Shown: positions 11,481 to 24,858 of the stretch, piece by piece | Position numbering within the stretch: the stretch's first letter is position 1 | Layout: each line of letters opens with the position of its first letter | From: Vespula vulgaris | Taxonomy: Eukaryota > Arthropoda > Insecta > Hymenoptera > Vespidae | DNA length: 64,000 nt | Reading direction: 5' to 3' | Assembly (NCBI RefSeq): GCF_905475345.1 | Contig: NC_066586.1 | Coordinates: 16,174,541-16,238,540, forward strand | Position numbers and translations under genes: made by a program | Notes under the pieces: model-generated | What the model was told of the DNA's origin: nothing | The model's database searches: none | Seen by the model: only the letters and a program-made list of their open reading frames with translations

Positions 11481-14400
11481 ATGAACGGAAATGGTTTATC
11501 GATGGATATTAAGGTATTTTTTAGACAGTTATTTTATTATATATCATTATAATTTCAAATAATCGATATTAATTAATATTCGATTGATTATATCTATGTC
11601 GATATGATTCGAATAATATGCCCGTGCGTAATATATTTGTGTAAAAACAATTTGTCTTATCGTTCTTTTTTCTTCTTTGTTTTTTTTTGTGCGTGTCATT
11701 TATTATCATAAATATTTTTTAATAATCAGCGAAGTCACGTTTTCATATATTTTACATGTCGCAGTAAATATATATCTTTCTTCGAAAACTATATCTACTG
11801 CTAATGAAGGAATGAGAAATAGGTTGGATAATAAGTTCTTTTGTTTATATTTTTTTAAATATTTGTTCAGATGGAATGGAGAAACGATGAAGAAATGAAG
11901 AAATGCGAAAGAAGAGGTGTGATTTATCAGGTAAGATGAAATATCGACCAAATTTAATAAAAACAATGCATCCAATCTCTCCAATTAATTCTCCTTCATA
12001 ATAAAAAACTGCATAAACTCCATAAACTCCATAAACATAAATCGATTTTTAATCGCACAAGTATTTGATCGAATTTTTGTTTACAATAAGATAATATATA
12101 CATACATATATAAATATATATATCGAATTTGTGATCACATATATAAACATTCTCGAGTATAACTTCTATTAACATTTTTATCTTTCCTAAAATACAGTTT
12201 CTCTATATTTAATTTCATCGTTAAAGATAAGAATAAAATTAACATTATTTTTTCGTACGATCCATAAATTATTTTATAAACCGAGTCGTAAAACGATTAT
12301 TCTTTTTTCTTGTAAATACAACGACTACATTCATAATTTTTTTATCTTTCGCAATTTCTTTTTTCTTCTGTTGTAAAATTGCGAAAACTAAAGAAAGAGA
12401 AAATTTTTCGAATTTTTATTAAACGTACAAATTTGATGTTATTTATTTATTCTTTTTTATTTATTTTTTCTCTTCTTTTATTTTTTCTTGTCAGAATATT
12501 TATATCTACAAGTTTAATTAATTATATTCTATGTTATCTTATTTCTATAATTTCGGTTAGAGTTATGACTAATAATTGCAAAACATACGAGATACGTTCA
12601 CTTTTGTTACGAGACATAGCACAGTAAGCATGTAGTTTCATTTATATAACTCTTTCCATCGAATCCCGTGTTTATAGTAACTTTCAATATGTAAATCCTT
12701 CATTGAAATTTCAAGGAGTAACGTAATTATCGATGTCTATCAGTCGGATTTATTCATATTAATTCTTAACAAGAATTAAAACATTTAATGCGATTTGTTA
12801 AGATTCAGATAATTTATAATTGAGAAAATGACATCTGTTTTTTTTTATTCGAGTTTATTTTACTAGTTAATTTTGATTAAATACTTTGATTTTGTATAAA
12901 TCGATCTATTTCTAATCTTCTCTAATAAGTATATATATTCCATAATTTTTTGTTAATAAAATTTACATAAAAATTCAGATTATACTTTTTAAATATATTT
13001 TTAATCTTTTAAATGTTATAAAAAAGAAATTTTAAAAACGCAGTATTCAGCGTGTTAAAAATAATTTAATTACGTTCATTAATTTTGTATTATTTTTTTT
13101 TGTCTCTCTCCCACTTTCTCTCTCTTAGAGAATTTCTTCGTTATAAATATAAGCTGGAAAACATAGAAAAATGTTATAATTAGTTATTCTAATCGCATTA
13201 ATATCTAGCTTTGCTTATTGATAATTCGATACGTGAGTTACGTCTATGTAGTTATGTAAATCGTCATAATTTTTTTTTATAGATTACTATAATTCTTTTT
13301 TTTTCGGATGATAATGATTCTTGACGCAAACAATATTAATTATTATCATTTCTTTTTTTTTTCTTTTTTTCCAGATATTAATGAGTTTTAGTGCAAATAT
13401 TGCTGTACTTGGACCAGCTATGGGATTTGGTTACAGTGCAGTAGTACTTGGGCCACTGATGTCTTCGTCCAGTGACGTGAAGATAGATTTTAATCAAGCG
13501 AACTGGATCGGTTGGTTCTCACATTTGACATTTAATTTTAAAAGAAGAAGCTTACGGATGAATACTTCTTAAGTGTCTTTAAAGAGAAACTTAAGATCAT
13601 TTTTGCTTTTTACTTTCTTTTTTAGTCTTTTTTTCTTTTTTATTTATTTTACAGCTACCGCATCTGCTTTGGGTACACCGGTCGGTTGCGTTCTATCGAG
13701 TTTTTTTATGAGACACGGCAGAAAGTTAACTTTATTTATCGTTTCGATAGTCTCTTTCATCGGTTGGATAATAATCTACATGTCTAACACCTACGAACAG
13801 ATATTGATAGGTAGAGTAATCTCTGGGATCGGTACAGGCCTAGCTTCTGTTTCAACGACTGTTTATTCTGGTGAAATTGCTAACGTCAAATGGCGAGGTG
13901 TTATGATAACTTGGACTGGAATCTTCATTGCTTTGGGCATTTTGATCGTTTATGTTTTTGGCTATATATTAAAGGTATTTGTAAAAAGTAGGAAAGTCTA
14001 ATTAATCGATATATTTAAACTAATATCTAACTACATTTATTTATTTATTTATTTATATATATATAATATACATTAGGTATATTAAAAAGTTTTCTATTAA
14101 TTTTATATATCTTTTTCTTGTTAAACCTAATATACATATATATAATTATATAAATACAGATATTTAGCAATCAAATATTTTTAGGATGATTGGCGATTAA
14201 TAGCTCTGATGTGTGCTCTTTTTCCTATTATATCGATTGCACTAATCCTGTTAATACTACCAGAGTCTCCTATATGGTTACGAGAACGTGGCCGTTTGGA
14301 TGAAGCATTGGAGATATTAAAAAAATTTCGTGGTATATCAAAGGATGATCCAGTAACCATGGATATTCTTTTAGAACTGAAACCAAGGAATCAACAAGGA

Positions 14401-15165
14401 AATAATAATAAGAACGTATTGAAACACGTATTTAAGAGGAACGCTCTTATACCGTTTATAATAATGTTGATGTACTTTTTATTCCAACAATTTTCCGGGA
14501 TATTCGTGACGATCTATTACGCGATAGATATAGTTCGAAGTGCTGGTGTTACTTTAGATCCTTATATAGGAGCAGTTTTTATAGGAGGAACACGATTGCT
14601 CGGTAGTTTCTTGATCACAATATTTTCTTCAAAATATGGCCGAAGAATTCCTTCGATCATTTCTGGAAGTGGTATGACCTTCTTCATGGCATCACTCTCG
14701 ATTTATCTGTTCATCATCGATAAAGGATATGTTATAAATGATAACGGTATCGTACCAGCTATCTGCATTTTAATGTATATCTTTTTAAGCACCTTAGGAT
14801 TTTTATCGATTCCTTTCGCTATGATCGGTGAGATTTATCCTAGCAAAGTGAAAGATCTACTTTCTGGACTTACTACTTGCATCACTTACATATTCAGTTC
14901 GATAACGGTGAAAATTTATCCGGATATGTTGTCATATATGGGGAAACATGGTGTTTTCTTTTTTTATGCGATCGTCTCCCTAGCTGGGACAATTTTTGTT
15001 CTATTATTTTTACCAGAGACCAAAGGGAAATCTTTGAACGAGATCGAGGATATGTTCGGAAAGAAAAAAAGTGAAAATATTTCGAAAATAAATGATACAG
15101 TCGTAATACTCTCCAACGATATCGAAAATATATCGTTAAAAAATGGAAACACAAATAAGATTTAG
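11481..15165 (+). CDS. Tret1: Facilitated trehalose transporter Tret1-like (sugar porter, MFS)
   Basis: Five exons: 11481-11513, 11871-11930, 13375-13510, 13655-13974, 14185-15165, giving 509 residues. This plasma-membrane carrier of the SLC2 sugar-porter family moves trehalose or other sugars along their gradient. The first two exons are tiny and encode a short cytosolic N-terminus; exon 3 starts TM1 (ILMSFSANIAVLGPAMGFGY). Family marks in order: RHGRKL in loop 2-3, GRVISGIGTGLASV in TM4, PESPIWLRERGR at about residues 209-220, QQFSG in TM7, YGRR in loop 8-9, PETKGKSL at about residue 460. Twelve hydrophobic segments can be counted, with the long charged loop 6-7 between them. The start was chosen because exon 1 (MNGNGLSMDIK) is closed by a GTATTT donor and joins exon 2 in phase 0. 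Substrate is inferred from similarity to insect Tret1; other sugars are possible. Confidence 0.92.
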
Positions 15166-17981
15166 ATCTCAATCGGAGGAATTTATGAAGAGAGTCTCAT
15201 TTTTCATATCCTAATCCAAGTTTTCTGTCATACATATATTCCTGGCTGATTAGATGGAAGCTTTTAATTTAATTTAATTTTCTTTCTAATGATTCGCCTC
15301 TTGTGTTCAACCGACAACGTCGAAGTATTATAAAAGAAACCTTTCTAATTGTCAAAAAAGAAAATATTAATATGTAATTGATTGAGACATTATATTAAGT
15401 AAATAATAATCTATTGCTTAGATGATAAGATAGTAAATATGTGTGTGTATATATATATATACATATAGACATAAGAAATCAAGTATTTTTAACTTAGCGA
15501 AACATTTTTATAACTTGTAGAGCTAATTTTTTGCAATTGATTTGATATCATAGTTAATTAATCGTCAATCAAAGAAGAAAATATTTACGAAGGAAGTTGT
15601 TTGAACAAACTCACGTTATATAGATAGGCACACCTTAGACGGAACGACAAATACGGTATAAGTTTCTGATAAAGAAGACGAATGTACTTTAAAGATAAGA
15701 TCTTTTTTTGTAATTATCTAAACCTTTGATAAAATTGTTTGCTTACGTTTCAAGAATATTTATACGATTGTATAGAGTGCGAGATAAAGGTTTTCTATAT
15801 TTTTTTTCCGTCTTTTTTATAAAAAATTCGTAGCCGGCGAGACTACTTTCTGAAAGACGCGTATGATTTTCAAACGTCTATAGTTGACGATCACATTATA
15901 TGCGAGTACTGCTCTTTAAATGGATAAAATAATGTAGAACCACGTTCGCGGATCTCAACTTAAGATTTTGAAATGATTTATTACTACGTTACCGGCATTA
16001 GGCTAAAGATATTAAAACGACGTAGGACTAACAATAAATTACCTGCTTCGAATGTGTTTTAATATAATTTTAATTAATTAATACTAACTAACATTAATAA
16101 TAGTAATGTGAAATGATGAAAGAATGAGGAATGTCACATATCTTTGTTCTCTATTTTATTATTAAAATCTTAAATAATAAATTAACAAAAGGTCGTAACA
16201 ATCACGATAATTAAATAACAAACACAAAATAATGTACAATTTAATGTGTTGAAACGCGTTGAAGATTGTGGAAGGTGGGAGATGTGGGCATGGGGGTGAA
16301 GGGTGAGAATGGAAGATGGAAAAAAGGGAGGGTAGAAGGATGTCTGTGTGCGTGTGTGTGTGCGTGGCGGAAAGGTGACGACGATACTCGCGAGTACTAA
16401 TAATAATGATGATAATAGCAGATCAAGCGATAATAACGATAACATTGAGAAACGTTAACATTAATTAAAAGAGTAATAATAATCGTAATCGATAATATGC
16501 CGTTCGCGTGCGAGAACTAGGAATAAATTATCTCTTACAAGGTGCTATTTCAAAATCGACGAGAGCCCCTTTTTCGAAAAGGAGAAACGAACGTCAAGAC
16601 TTTGTTGCACCCCGCGTCATGAAGTTTGATCGACGATTTATGAAAAAAATGGCGAGGTACTGTGTGATATACATTACGGTTACGTACTTACAAACGCGTT
16701 CTCTTTTCATCGATCTTGAATTTATAATTTCGCGATAAATGGAAAGATAATTAATCTTTTCTCATTTCTTTTTTTTTCTTTGTTTTCTTTGTTTTTTTTT
16801 TGTTTCCTTTGTTTCTTTCTTCTTCTTCTTCTTTTTTCGAGATCATCGATAGCGAAATAATCGGTTATGTATTTTATAATAATAGTCGAACGATCGAAAG
16901 ATATACGAACTTGTAGATCTTCACTAATTAATTTGATAAGAGTTTGTATACAGAGCTGAGCCTGTTACTTTTCTTTTTTGTATTTTCTTCGAAACTTTTC
17001 CGGGTCAAATTTTTTCTTTTCAAATTGTAAAACTTTAGAGATTAGTAATTTTTTGATCAATACATTCAAGAACTTTTGGCTCACTCTGTATTTCTTTGAA
17101 TATTATCCATTAAAGAGAAATAGATAAACGAGTTCGTCGTCGAGCGTTATCGACAATTCTAATTTCATTAAAATTTGTCTTTCTTCATTGATCTTTCTTT
17201 TAATTGAAATTGATAGAAAGGATAAGAGAAACGTTCTTTGCGATAGTAAAGTCAAAATTGAAACTATCGGACGTTTTGTCTTGCGAAATGTTATCGAAGG
17301 ATAAATTCGTACCTACATACGTGACGATTTCTTTAAACAAAATTAGCTAAGCCAGGATCTCATTGTCAGGATTGGCTAGCGATTTGGCACGAACTTGACG
17401 AGCACGAAACGAGTCTCCTTGTAAGAGTAAGATCGTTCCATCCCGAGCATCTCGATCTTTTAACAATGAAATTATTTTTCTTCAATAATACTATAGATAC
17501 GTTGAAATGTGATATTTTTTAAAGGACAAGTAATAAAAAAAAAGAAAAAAAGAGAAAGAAAGATGAAAAAAAAACGGAAACAAAAAGAAAAAAGAAAAGA
17601 AAGAAGCACACTTTGAATAAGCGATCACGATTATTTTCAATCCTCGTATCAACTTGACGAGACTCGTTTCTAAATTATCGTTGTAATGATCGTGTCAATG
17701 ATGGCTCGATCAAATTTGCTATCTTAACGATCTAATAATGTCAGTAAAGCTCTCTCGATACCGAAGATCGAATATCTTCATTGTTGATATAATATGGTCC
17801 GATCGAAGTGAAAATTCTTCGGTTTGTTGTTCTTTTGTTGTTGACTTTTTTTTTCTTTCTTTTGGATCTGTAGTAGTCTTAGTAAAACTTCGTCGATAGG
17901 AAGATTCTTCTCTCGATTGTTAAAGGAATTTCATTAGATCCTCCTTTCGATATCTTACGTCAGAGGAGAATCTTCTTTGGC

Positions 17982-17983
<2 letters not shown>

Positions 17984-18023
<40 letters not shown>
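17984..18023. repeat. (CT)n microsatellite
   Basis: About 20 CT copies, lying just past the CYP307 poly(A) signal on the transcribed strand, where it reads (GA)n. Confidence 0.92.
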
Positions 18024-18027
<4 letters not shown>

Positions 18028-18045
18028 TTCACTTTCGAATTATTT

Positions 18046-18051
18046 TTTATT
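18046..18051 (-). terminator. Poly(A) signal of the CYP307 gene
   Basis: AATAAA on the minus strand, about 107 bp after the stop codon, the expected place for the cleavage signal of a short 3' UTR. Confidence 0.6.
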
Positions 18052-18157
18052 CTTCCTTTACGAGAGAGATTGTAAAGCTCGTTTCTATCGAGGACTAATT
18101 AAGATAAAGGATTCTGATGAAAGTCTAGATAGAATATTACGTTTTCGTGTTAGATTT

Positions 18158-20887
18158 CTACCGTCTTTCAACAAATCGAAAATGAAAGGTCTTTTCTGGC
18201 AGTGCCAAAGTACCGATCGGTACTTTATAACTTTCCTTATCTACTGGCAATATCGTAAAGTTTTTCAATAACGTAGCAATCGTCGCAAAGCTTATATACT
18301 GAACCATCTTATAACCCATGCACGATCTTCGTCCACCTCCGAATGGCAAAAAGTGTTCCGGTTTGTGAAGTCTTCCGTCACGAAGGAACCTTTCCGGCAT
18401 GAATTCTTTCGGTGAGATCCAAAGCTCTTCGGACATATTTAATTCGTAATTGTTTAAGAAAATGAACGTGTCCTTTTCGATTCTATAACCTTGAGAAAAA
18501 AAGGAAAAAAAAAGAAAACAAAAACGATGTAATATAAAAAATCATTTAATATAAATATAGAAACATTCACGATTGGAAATGAAAATTTACCTGCTATGGA
18601 ACTCTCCTGATTGGCCACGTGAGGTACGATCGGACTGGCGATCAATCTGATAGCTTCCAAGATGATAGCTTCGGTGTAAGGCATCAAACATCTGTTTCCC
18701 AAGCCAACAAATTTCTCCTCTATGCCAACCGAATCGATCTCTCTTTGTGCCATTTGTTGAATGTGTTGTCGAGTCGCCAAAAATCCTAAAATTTTCACGA
18801 GAAGATTGCCAACAGCCGAATGACCGCCTATTATATCTTCCAATGCAAACATAGCCACGTCCCAAGTCATAGTTGGTTCGGTATCGGTCTTTACGTGATT
18901 TATCAGACAATCGACGTAATCTTCTTCGGGTATGAGAGACGTCCATTTGTCCAATCGTTCTCCAATAATATCTTCGTCGACGAAATGACGAATTTCGTGA
19001 CTCCAATTAGCCATTCTAGTCATATTTCGTTGATGAAGTGGCATTAAGAAAGGCATGAAATCAGCAGCGTAACCTTGATTAACCTCGAAGAATACTTTGT
19101 CGAAATTTTCTACCATCCTGCGAAACGGTTTGTACTCGAACGTGAAACTCTTAGAGCAGAAATATTTCACGAAGACGCTAGCACAGGTGTGAAGAACGAG
19201 CGGTTTGGCATGAACGCTTGCTCCCGAGAACGAAGTTAGATGATCCATCATGATTTCCAACTCGGCACCTATTATATCGTTCAACTGGTTGTAACGCATC
19301 GTAAAGGAACGCGGGAACGTGTGAGCTCTCAGCATCTCTCGACGAGTCTTTTGTAACTCGGACCAGTTGCAAAAGGCAAGAGCTGTAAATAAATAAATAA
19401 AAAAAAAAGAAAATAAATAATCGAAAGAAAAGATATAAAAATAAATAAAGATTTTAGGGGGAAAGTCGTTCCTTCAATTTGGATATTTCCCAAGCTTCAC
19501 GATTCTTTATTTACGAGAGCGTCATCGGAGAAGGAATCGACACTTGACATTAAACTTGACCTTACTCCAGAATCGCGTCGATCGGCCGTTTGCGAAATTT
19601 CGCCAGTAGAAAGGAAAAATGTGCGTACACGCAAGTGTTCCTCCCTCTCCCTTCCTCCCTCTCTCTCTTTTTCTTTCTTTCGTCCTCCTTTTCGAACGGC
19701 GAATCGATCGCGGAGTACGCGGAAATGCAAGGTCGACGCTAAAATAACAGCTAAGCCTTACGATTGAGCCTACTCGGCAGAAAGTAATGGTTTTACAATC
19801 GGTTAACCGAACGATATGCCAAGCGTGTATTATCGTTCGAAATCGAACTAATTGCAACTGAGAGAAAGAGAAAGAGAAAGAGAAAGAGAAAGAGAAAAGA
19901 AAGAGAAGAGAAAGAGAAGGGAAGAGAAGAGACGAGATCGGACGAAATGAGATGAGAACAGGAAGTGTGACCCGGTTTCCTGCAGATAAGCTTCCTCGTC
20001 CCTGTTAATCGAGTTTTCAATAATCCTTTTTAAAATCATCTTTTCGTATATTCTCGTAAAATTAAAAAATTAAGGTCGACGAGAGAGAATCTTCCCGTTG
20101 GATATCGAGGAACGAAACATCATCAGCCTTGATCCTGTTTACAAGCGGGGAACTCGTTACGAGGCTGGAACGCGTGAAAGTGGTAGCGTGACCTCTAACA
20201 GGCAGTGGTACTTGCACTTGGTACCGCTTCGACGGTCGACCTTAGCACGAGTTTCGTCGCGCGTTCGTTCGGGGAGGATCGTCAACGCTTACACACTCGA
20301 CACGAGTTTTACTCCTCGCTGATAGGTAACTCGCGAGAACGCAAACTCGTATGCGTGGCCCGACCGGATCGCTCACGTGTCGCGTACTATAGTAGCAAGG
20401 TCGTTAGCATGAGGAACGAGTTTTTGGCCGTTCCAAAAGGAAGGTGTTGATGGATTCGATTTTCACGGATTTTCGTCATTTCTTCTCTTTCTTCTTTTTT
20501 TTTTCAATCCATTCGAATTATTTTTGTAAGAAAAGTATGTTTCTTCTCTTTCTTTTTTTTTGCAATTATGACTCGAATTTATTACTGCAACAAACGAACG
20601 TTGTTTTGCGTTATCAGCAACTTTACTCTTTTTTCTTTTTTCTTTCTTTCTCATATCACGTCATCGCTCGATCGACGTATCTGTCATTGACGCGTGTTTT
20701 CGTGAAAGCGAATTTTTCATCTTCTTCCTTTTTTTTTTTTTTTTTCTTATAACTTTCTTTACGACGAGATGAGAATTTATCTTTTATTTTTAATGTGGAT
20801 GTATCACGCACGTGTGGGAAAATTGTTCTTCAATAATTTCGCGAGAAAACTGATCCGAAAGAGAGAGAGAGAGGGTGGGAGGAAGGT

Positions 20888-20923
<36 letters not shown>

Positions 20924-21356
20924 TGTAAGTAGAAAGAGAGAAAAAAAACTCACAATTCTCCTTGTTCCCACAGAAGAGTAGATGATACCGAACAAAGTTT
21001 GGCCTGGAGTCAAAATGCGGTCCCTTGGTGAAGAGTACTTCTTTAATATTTTCGAGTCCATTGACGACGACGCAAGGTACCGATCCCATCTTAAGTTTGA
21101 TCACTTGGCTGTCGTAGACCTTGACGAGATCGGCGAAGGCTTTGTAAGGCACATCGTAACGTCCAAGTATATGAAGGGATCCCAAAATTGGCCAAGGTTT
21201 TGGACCAGGTGGTTCTGGTAGAAACGATCCCTCCGAGTAAAGAATTTTCTCGCGTTTCCTAGCCTTTTCCGATCGAAGATGATCGATCAGGATAAGAATG
21301 AGAGCTAGCACGGTGACAGCGATAAGTAAGGAAGTCGTCAGGCTGAGCGACAGCAT
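18158..21356 (-). CDS. CYP307: Cytochrome P450 CYP307 family (spook/spookiest), ecdysteroid synthesis
   Basis: Three exons on the minus strand: 20954-21356, 18591-19382, 18158-18489, giving 508 residues, the usual length of a microsomal P450. CYP307 enzymes (Halloween genes spook/spookier/spookiest) act in the 'black box' step that turns 7-dehydrocholesterol into the ketodiol precursor of ecdysone, in the endoplasmic reticulum of ecdysteroid-making cells. Seen: N-terminal membrane anchor (residues 5-25), hinge PPGPKPWPILGS, I-helix EDIIGGHSAVGN, which lacks the usual AGxDT threonine (typical of CYP307), ExxR as EAIR, PERF at about 430, and the haem loop FLPFGGGRRSCMG with Cys near 455. The start MLSLSLTT is the first ATG in frame before the anchor. 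Intron 1 is 1.57 kb and contains a GA tract beside its donor and a GC-rich island. I cannot say from the sequence whether it is subfamily A or B. Confidence 0.92.
20090..20460. other. GC-rich island inside CYP307 intron 1
   Basis: About 370 bp with many CG dinucleotides and few A/T runs, set inside an otherwise AT-rich intron. It contains an E-box CACGTG at 20374-20379. Several frames are open on the plus strand, as expected of CpG-rich DNA, but no family is recognised. An intronic enhancer or alternative first exon is possible; this is inference. Confidence 0.4.
20862..20932. repeat. (GA)n microsatellite in CYP307 intron 1
   Basis: Interrupted GA repeats; on the transcribed strand they read (CT)n starting about 20 bp after the GTGAGT donor of exon 1. 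Confidence 0.88.
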
Positions 21357-21773
21357 GTCTTCGATTTTCTCACGCACGATATTTCACTTGGCAAGAAGAT
21401 GCAAATGGTAAAAGAATAAGAATAAGAAGAAATAGAAGTATAAGAAGACTAAGAAGAGTAAGAATAAGAATAAGAATAAGAAGAAGAAGAAGAAGGAGGA
21501 AAGGAAACGCGTTAGTTCGCCGGCTCGGCGTATCGCGTGTGGCGCGGGTACACTCGTGGACACGTTTCGCTCGGGTTGCGGAGATCTTAGCTTCTGGCAG
21601 ACCGGCTACTTTTCTCGTCCTCGGTGATCGTAGCAAGTAGTTAAAGAGAGCGAAGAAAGGATCGGCGCGTTTGTTGTGGTTGCCGTCTAAGGCCGTGTGT
21701 TGTCCTGCCGGAGTCCGTCTGTGAACGGTCTGCCGATCTGACTCGGTCTGTGGGGATCTTAGTGCCCGGCTAT
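21357..21773 (-). promoter_or_regulatory. CYP307 5' UTR and proximal region
   Basis: About 400 bp between the start codon and a TATA box. It includes an (AAGAAT)n/(AAG)n stretch at 21413-21500 and GC-richer DNA at 21510-21770. The transcription start is expected near 21745-21750, 25-30 bp inside the TATA box. Confidence 0.5.
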
Positions 21774-21781
21774 CTTATATA
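21774..21781 (-). promoter_or_regulatory. TATA box of the CYP307 promoter
   Basis: TATATAAG on the minus strand in a GC-rich surround (GCCGCTATATAAGATAGCC), facing the CYP307 start codon 418 bp away. Stage-specific hormone genes commonly use TATA promoters. Confidence 0.6.
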
Positions 21782-22142
21782 GCGGCGTAATGTAGTCAGC
21801 ACATTTGCGTCGCCTGTGCCTCAACCCCATACATATGGATTGGTGTGAGAGACGACGCGAGTGAGGCAGGGGAGGTGGACGGTCTTTCTCGTACACTGCA
21901 CACGGGATCGCCTGTCTGTTCGCGTACTCGTTTGCTCCCCCGATCGATCGATGGATCGTTGGATCGATCGTTGGATCAAACGTTGGGTCGATCGGTCCTT
22001 AAAAGCGAGGACCGATTTTGAGAAAACACCGAAGCGACGCCGATCGACGCCGTGGATTTGATGAATAAGACCGATTACCGAGGGTAAAGGGAAGAAGATT
22101 CTCCACCACCCTCTCCTGATCAAAACAAAGACGAAGACGGAG

Positions 22143-22221
22143 ACGACGAAGAGAAACGGAACGAGGAGGAGGACGAGGAGGAGGACGAAGAGGAGGAGGA
22201 GGAGGAGGAGGAGGAGGAGGT
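22143..22221. repeat. (GGA)n-rich trinucleotide repeat
   Basis: Imperfect GAGGAG and GACGAG repeats on the plus strand, followed about 160 bp later by a CAC/CAT repeat. Confidence 0.85.
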
Positions 22222-22377
22222 GGAAAAGAAGGAGGAACGAGTCAAGATCGAGCAGTCGTTTGAGTGGGGAGGGCCCCGTAGGGCCCATCCAAGGGACGCT
22301 TCTTGCCCTTGACTTCTCTCCTTAAGGTGCCATCGGCTTTTCTGGCAAGGTGGCTCTCGCAGCTGCGACAGTCCATC

Positions 22378-22462
22378 TCCCCCACCATCACAACCATCAC
22401 CACCACCATCACCACCACCACCACCACCACCACCACCATCATCACCGTCACCATCGTCACCA
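22378..22462. repeat. (CAC/CAT)n trinucleotide repeat
   Basis: Imperfect trinucleotide repeat that would read as poly-His on the plus strand. No splice sites or start context support a coding role. Confidence 0.85.
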
Positions 22463-23669
22463 CCGCCACCCTCCTTCACCTCCCAACGTGCCTCTCTACG
22501 TTAATCTTGCTCGCGCGCGTGGAAAAACGGTGACAGGCGAGAGAGACAAAATGAAAGAGAAGGAGAGAGAGAGAAGAGTCAGCGTCTCTTTTCGGTTCTC
22601 TCTTTCCTCCTCATCGTGGACCCTTCTTCGGAGGTTGGACCCTCCGGAGAATCTCGCGCGGCAAGAAAGCCGTTTTCGGTGCACCTGTAAGACGCCTTGA
22701 CGATCTTGATGCGGGGTGGAAGGCCGAAGGAAAAGGAGGATGCTTTTTCTTCGAAAGTCTCTTCTCTCCTCTTATTCTTATTATCTTTCTGCGGATCGTC
22801 TACGTTATTTTTATCCTAATACGCGATATTAGTTATCGATGTTAATTTTCTAATATATTCGATGCACACGACTATCCATATCGACCTACTTTCTACGAAT
22901 TTGAATCTTTTTCTACGATAATTTACGCTTGAAATCTTACAGACCGATTATCCCCCGATTCAATCCGATCCGTTTGTCTGATCCTAAACAATAGTTTTTC
23001 TTTCCTGCTTCCTTCTTTTCTTTTCTTTTTTTATGAAGACACAATCGACGTCGTCTATCTACGAGATTCTTTCCTTACCCTCCCTCTCCTCCCACCCTCC
23101 CTTTCTCCCTCCCTCTCTCTTTCTGATAGTTTTCTCTTATGTATCTCGATCGAATCGAAAATTGAACGATCTTGAATCCAAAGTCCGTCTCTGCAGGATG
23201 TTCAATGGATTACATAATCGTTACGACGCACGTCAATATTCGAGATCGACGAGACTTCGTCTCTCTTTCGAAGAGAAAACCATGACGTCATTCATAATCG
23301 AAGGATTATCTCGTGCAATATCGATCGGTTTATCGATCTTTCACGAATGACAATATTCTTGAGTTTTCGATGAAAAATAATAATGACGATATTAATAATA
23401 TTAATAATATTAATAATAAAAATAATGATAATAATAATAATAACGAAGAAGAAAGGAACCATGGCCTACTTCGGTGGGAGTTTAGGGAGAAGGCACGATG
23501 AAAAGTCTATGCTCGACTATCGAGACGCGTTCAGACGTAAAAACTAGACTGACTCTCAATGAGCAAGAATATTACGGTCCCCTTACGGTCAGTCGGCCAA
23601 ATCCATTCACCGAGCGAGCCCGTTCGAGTTCGAGCAGAAGAAAGCTAATGAATGCGTGTCCAGCAGCCG

Positions 23670-23672
<3 letters not shown>

Positions 23673-23718
<46 letters not shown>
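23673..23718. repeat. (CT)n microsatellite
   Basis: About 23 CT copies followed by imperfect CTTT/CTTC to about 23775. Confidence 0.92.
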
Positions 23719-23726
<8 letters not shown>

Positions 23727-24747
23727 TCTTCTTTCTTCTCTCCTTCCATCTTTCTCTCTTCCTCTCTCTCTTTTTGATGGTCCTTCGATGAAAATACGAC
23801 TCTTCGAAACTAACATAGACAGTATAGATAGGATTAGAAAGAATGTCGAAAAAGCTCGTTTCGATCATTCTTCGAGAAAGGTGGTATCGCAACGTTACTT
23901 TTTGTCGCGGAAGTCGATTCTAGATCGGGGCATCGGATTTCTTGAAATTGCGCCGAGAAAAAGAGGTCGAGAGTGTTCTCGAACGATCGAAGATAGTTTC
24001 GATGGGTCCAGTTTCTATATAGGTAGATATTTTATACAATATTTTCTTTGGATATCAAAATCTCTTGTAGATATTCGAAATACATACTACATCGTATTTC
24101 TAATCTCGATTTTTTACGAATTAGATTGCGAAGAGGTATATTGAAAAAATTGGTCTTTTCTCTCTCTCTCTCTTTTTTCCTTTCTTTTTCTATTCTTTTT
24201 TTATCTTTCGTCTAAATCCAAGAAAGGTTTCAATTTTTATATGAACTTAATTAACAAATCTACTTTAAATCTGGATTAATAAAATTCTTCAATTTTTATA
24301 TAAAACTAATTAACAAATCTAATCTACCTGTCTAATCTGAGTGTTTAATCTAAATCGTTTCGGAAATTTCTTCTCTATCTTTCAAGTAGGCTTTGGGAAT
24401 CCATAAATGTTAGTGTATACACAATTATTTGTTATCGAATTTAATCCCAATGATAATGAAATAAATCGCAAAGCGTCAGAAATTTGTTTTTTATCTCTGA
24501 TTCGATTGATAGGTCAAACGGATAAAATCTCGTCGATACAAGTTTAAATATAAATATGTCATACACAAAAACGTTTCTAATATCAAAGCTAATCTCGTAA
24601 GTAAATTAAACGAAATGTGAAATCGCAAATCATAAGAGATATTTCCTGTTTATTCATCGATTAAATTTGTCAAAAGGAAATCCTGAAACGATTGGAATCG
24701 ATGTGTAAATTTAGTTTGGCGTAAACGTTAGTTTCAGGCTGATGTGG

Positions 24748-24858
24748 GAAAGAAGAAGAAATAGAAGATGAAGAAGAAAAAGAAGAAGAAGAAGACGCAG
24801 AAGAAGACGAAGAAGAAGACGAAGAAGAAGACGAAGAAGAATAAGAAGAAGAGGAAGG
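24748..24858. repeat. (GAA/GAC)n trinucleotide repeat
   Basis: About 110 bp of AAGAAGAAGAC-type repeats, purine-only except for single C and T interruptions. Confidence 0.88.

Larger units (their letters stand above)
15166..18157. other. Interval between Tret1 and CYP307 (convergent genes)
   Basis: 3 kb between two converging genes. It holds the Tret1 3' UTR, AT-rich DNA, a G-rich patch with (TGTG)n near 16340-16370, T-rich runs near 16760-16840, an A/G-rich block at 17525-17610 and a (CT)n tract at 17984-18023. No AATAAA close to the Tret1 stop was found. No gene recognised; open frames at 16182-16445 and 16508-16738 look random. Confidence 0.6.

Noticed and set aside
18587..19006. 139-codon open frame overlapping CYP307 exon 2
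   Set aside because: Same strand but shifted frame inside a well-supported P450 exon; a shadow of GC-richer coding DNA.
22350..22700. Open frame with a long histidine run on the plus strand
   Set aside because: It is the translation of the (CAC/CAT)n repeat, with no conserved sequence, splice logic or family.
23656..24144. 162-codon open frame starting with a Ser-Leu repeat
   Set aside because: Begins in a (CT)n microsatellite and continues in unremarkable sequence without splice or family support.
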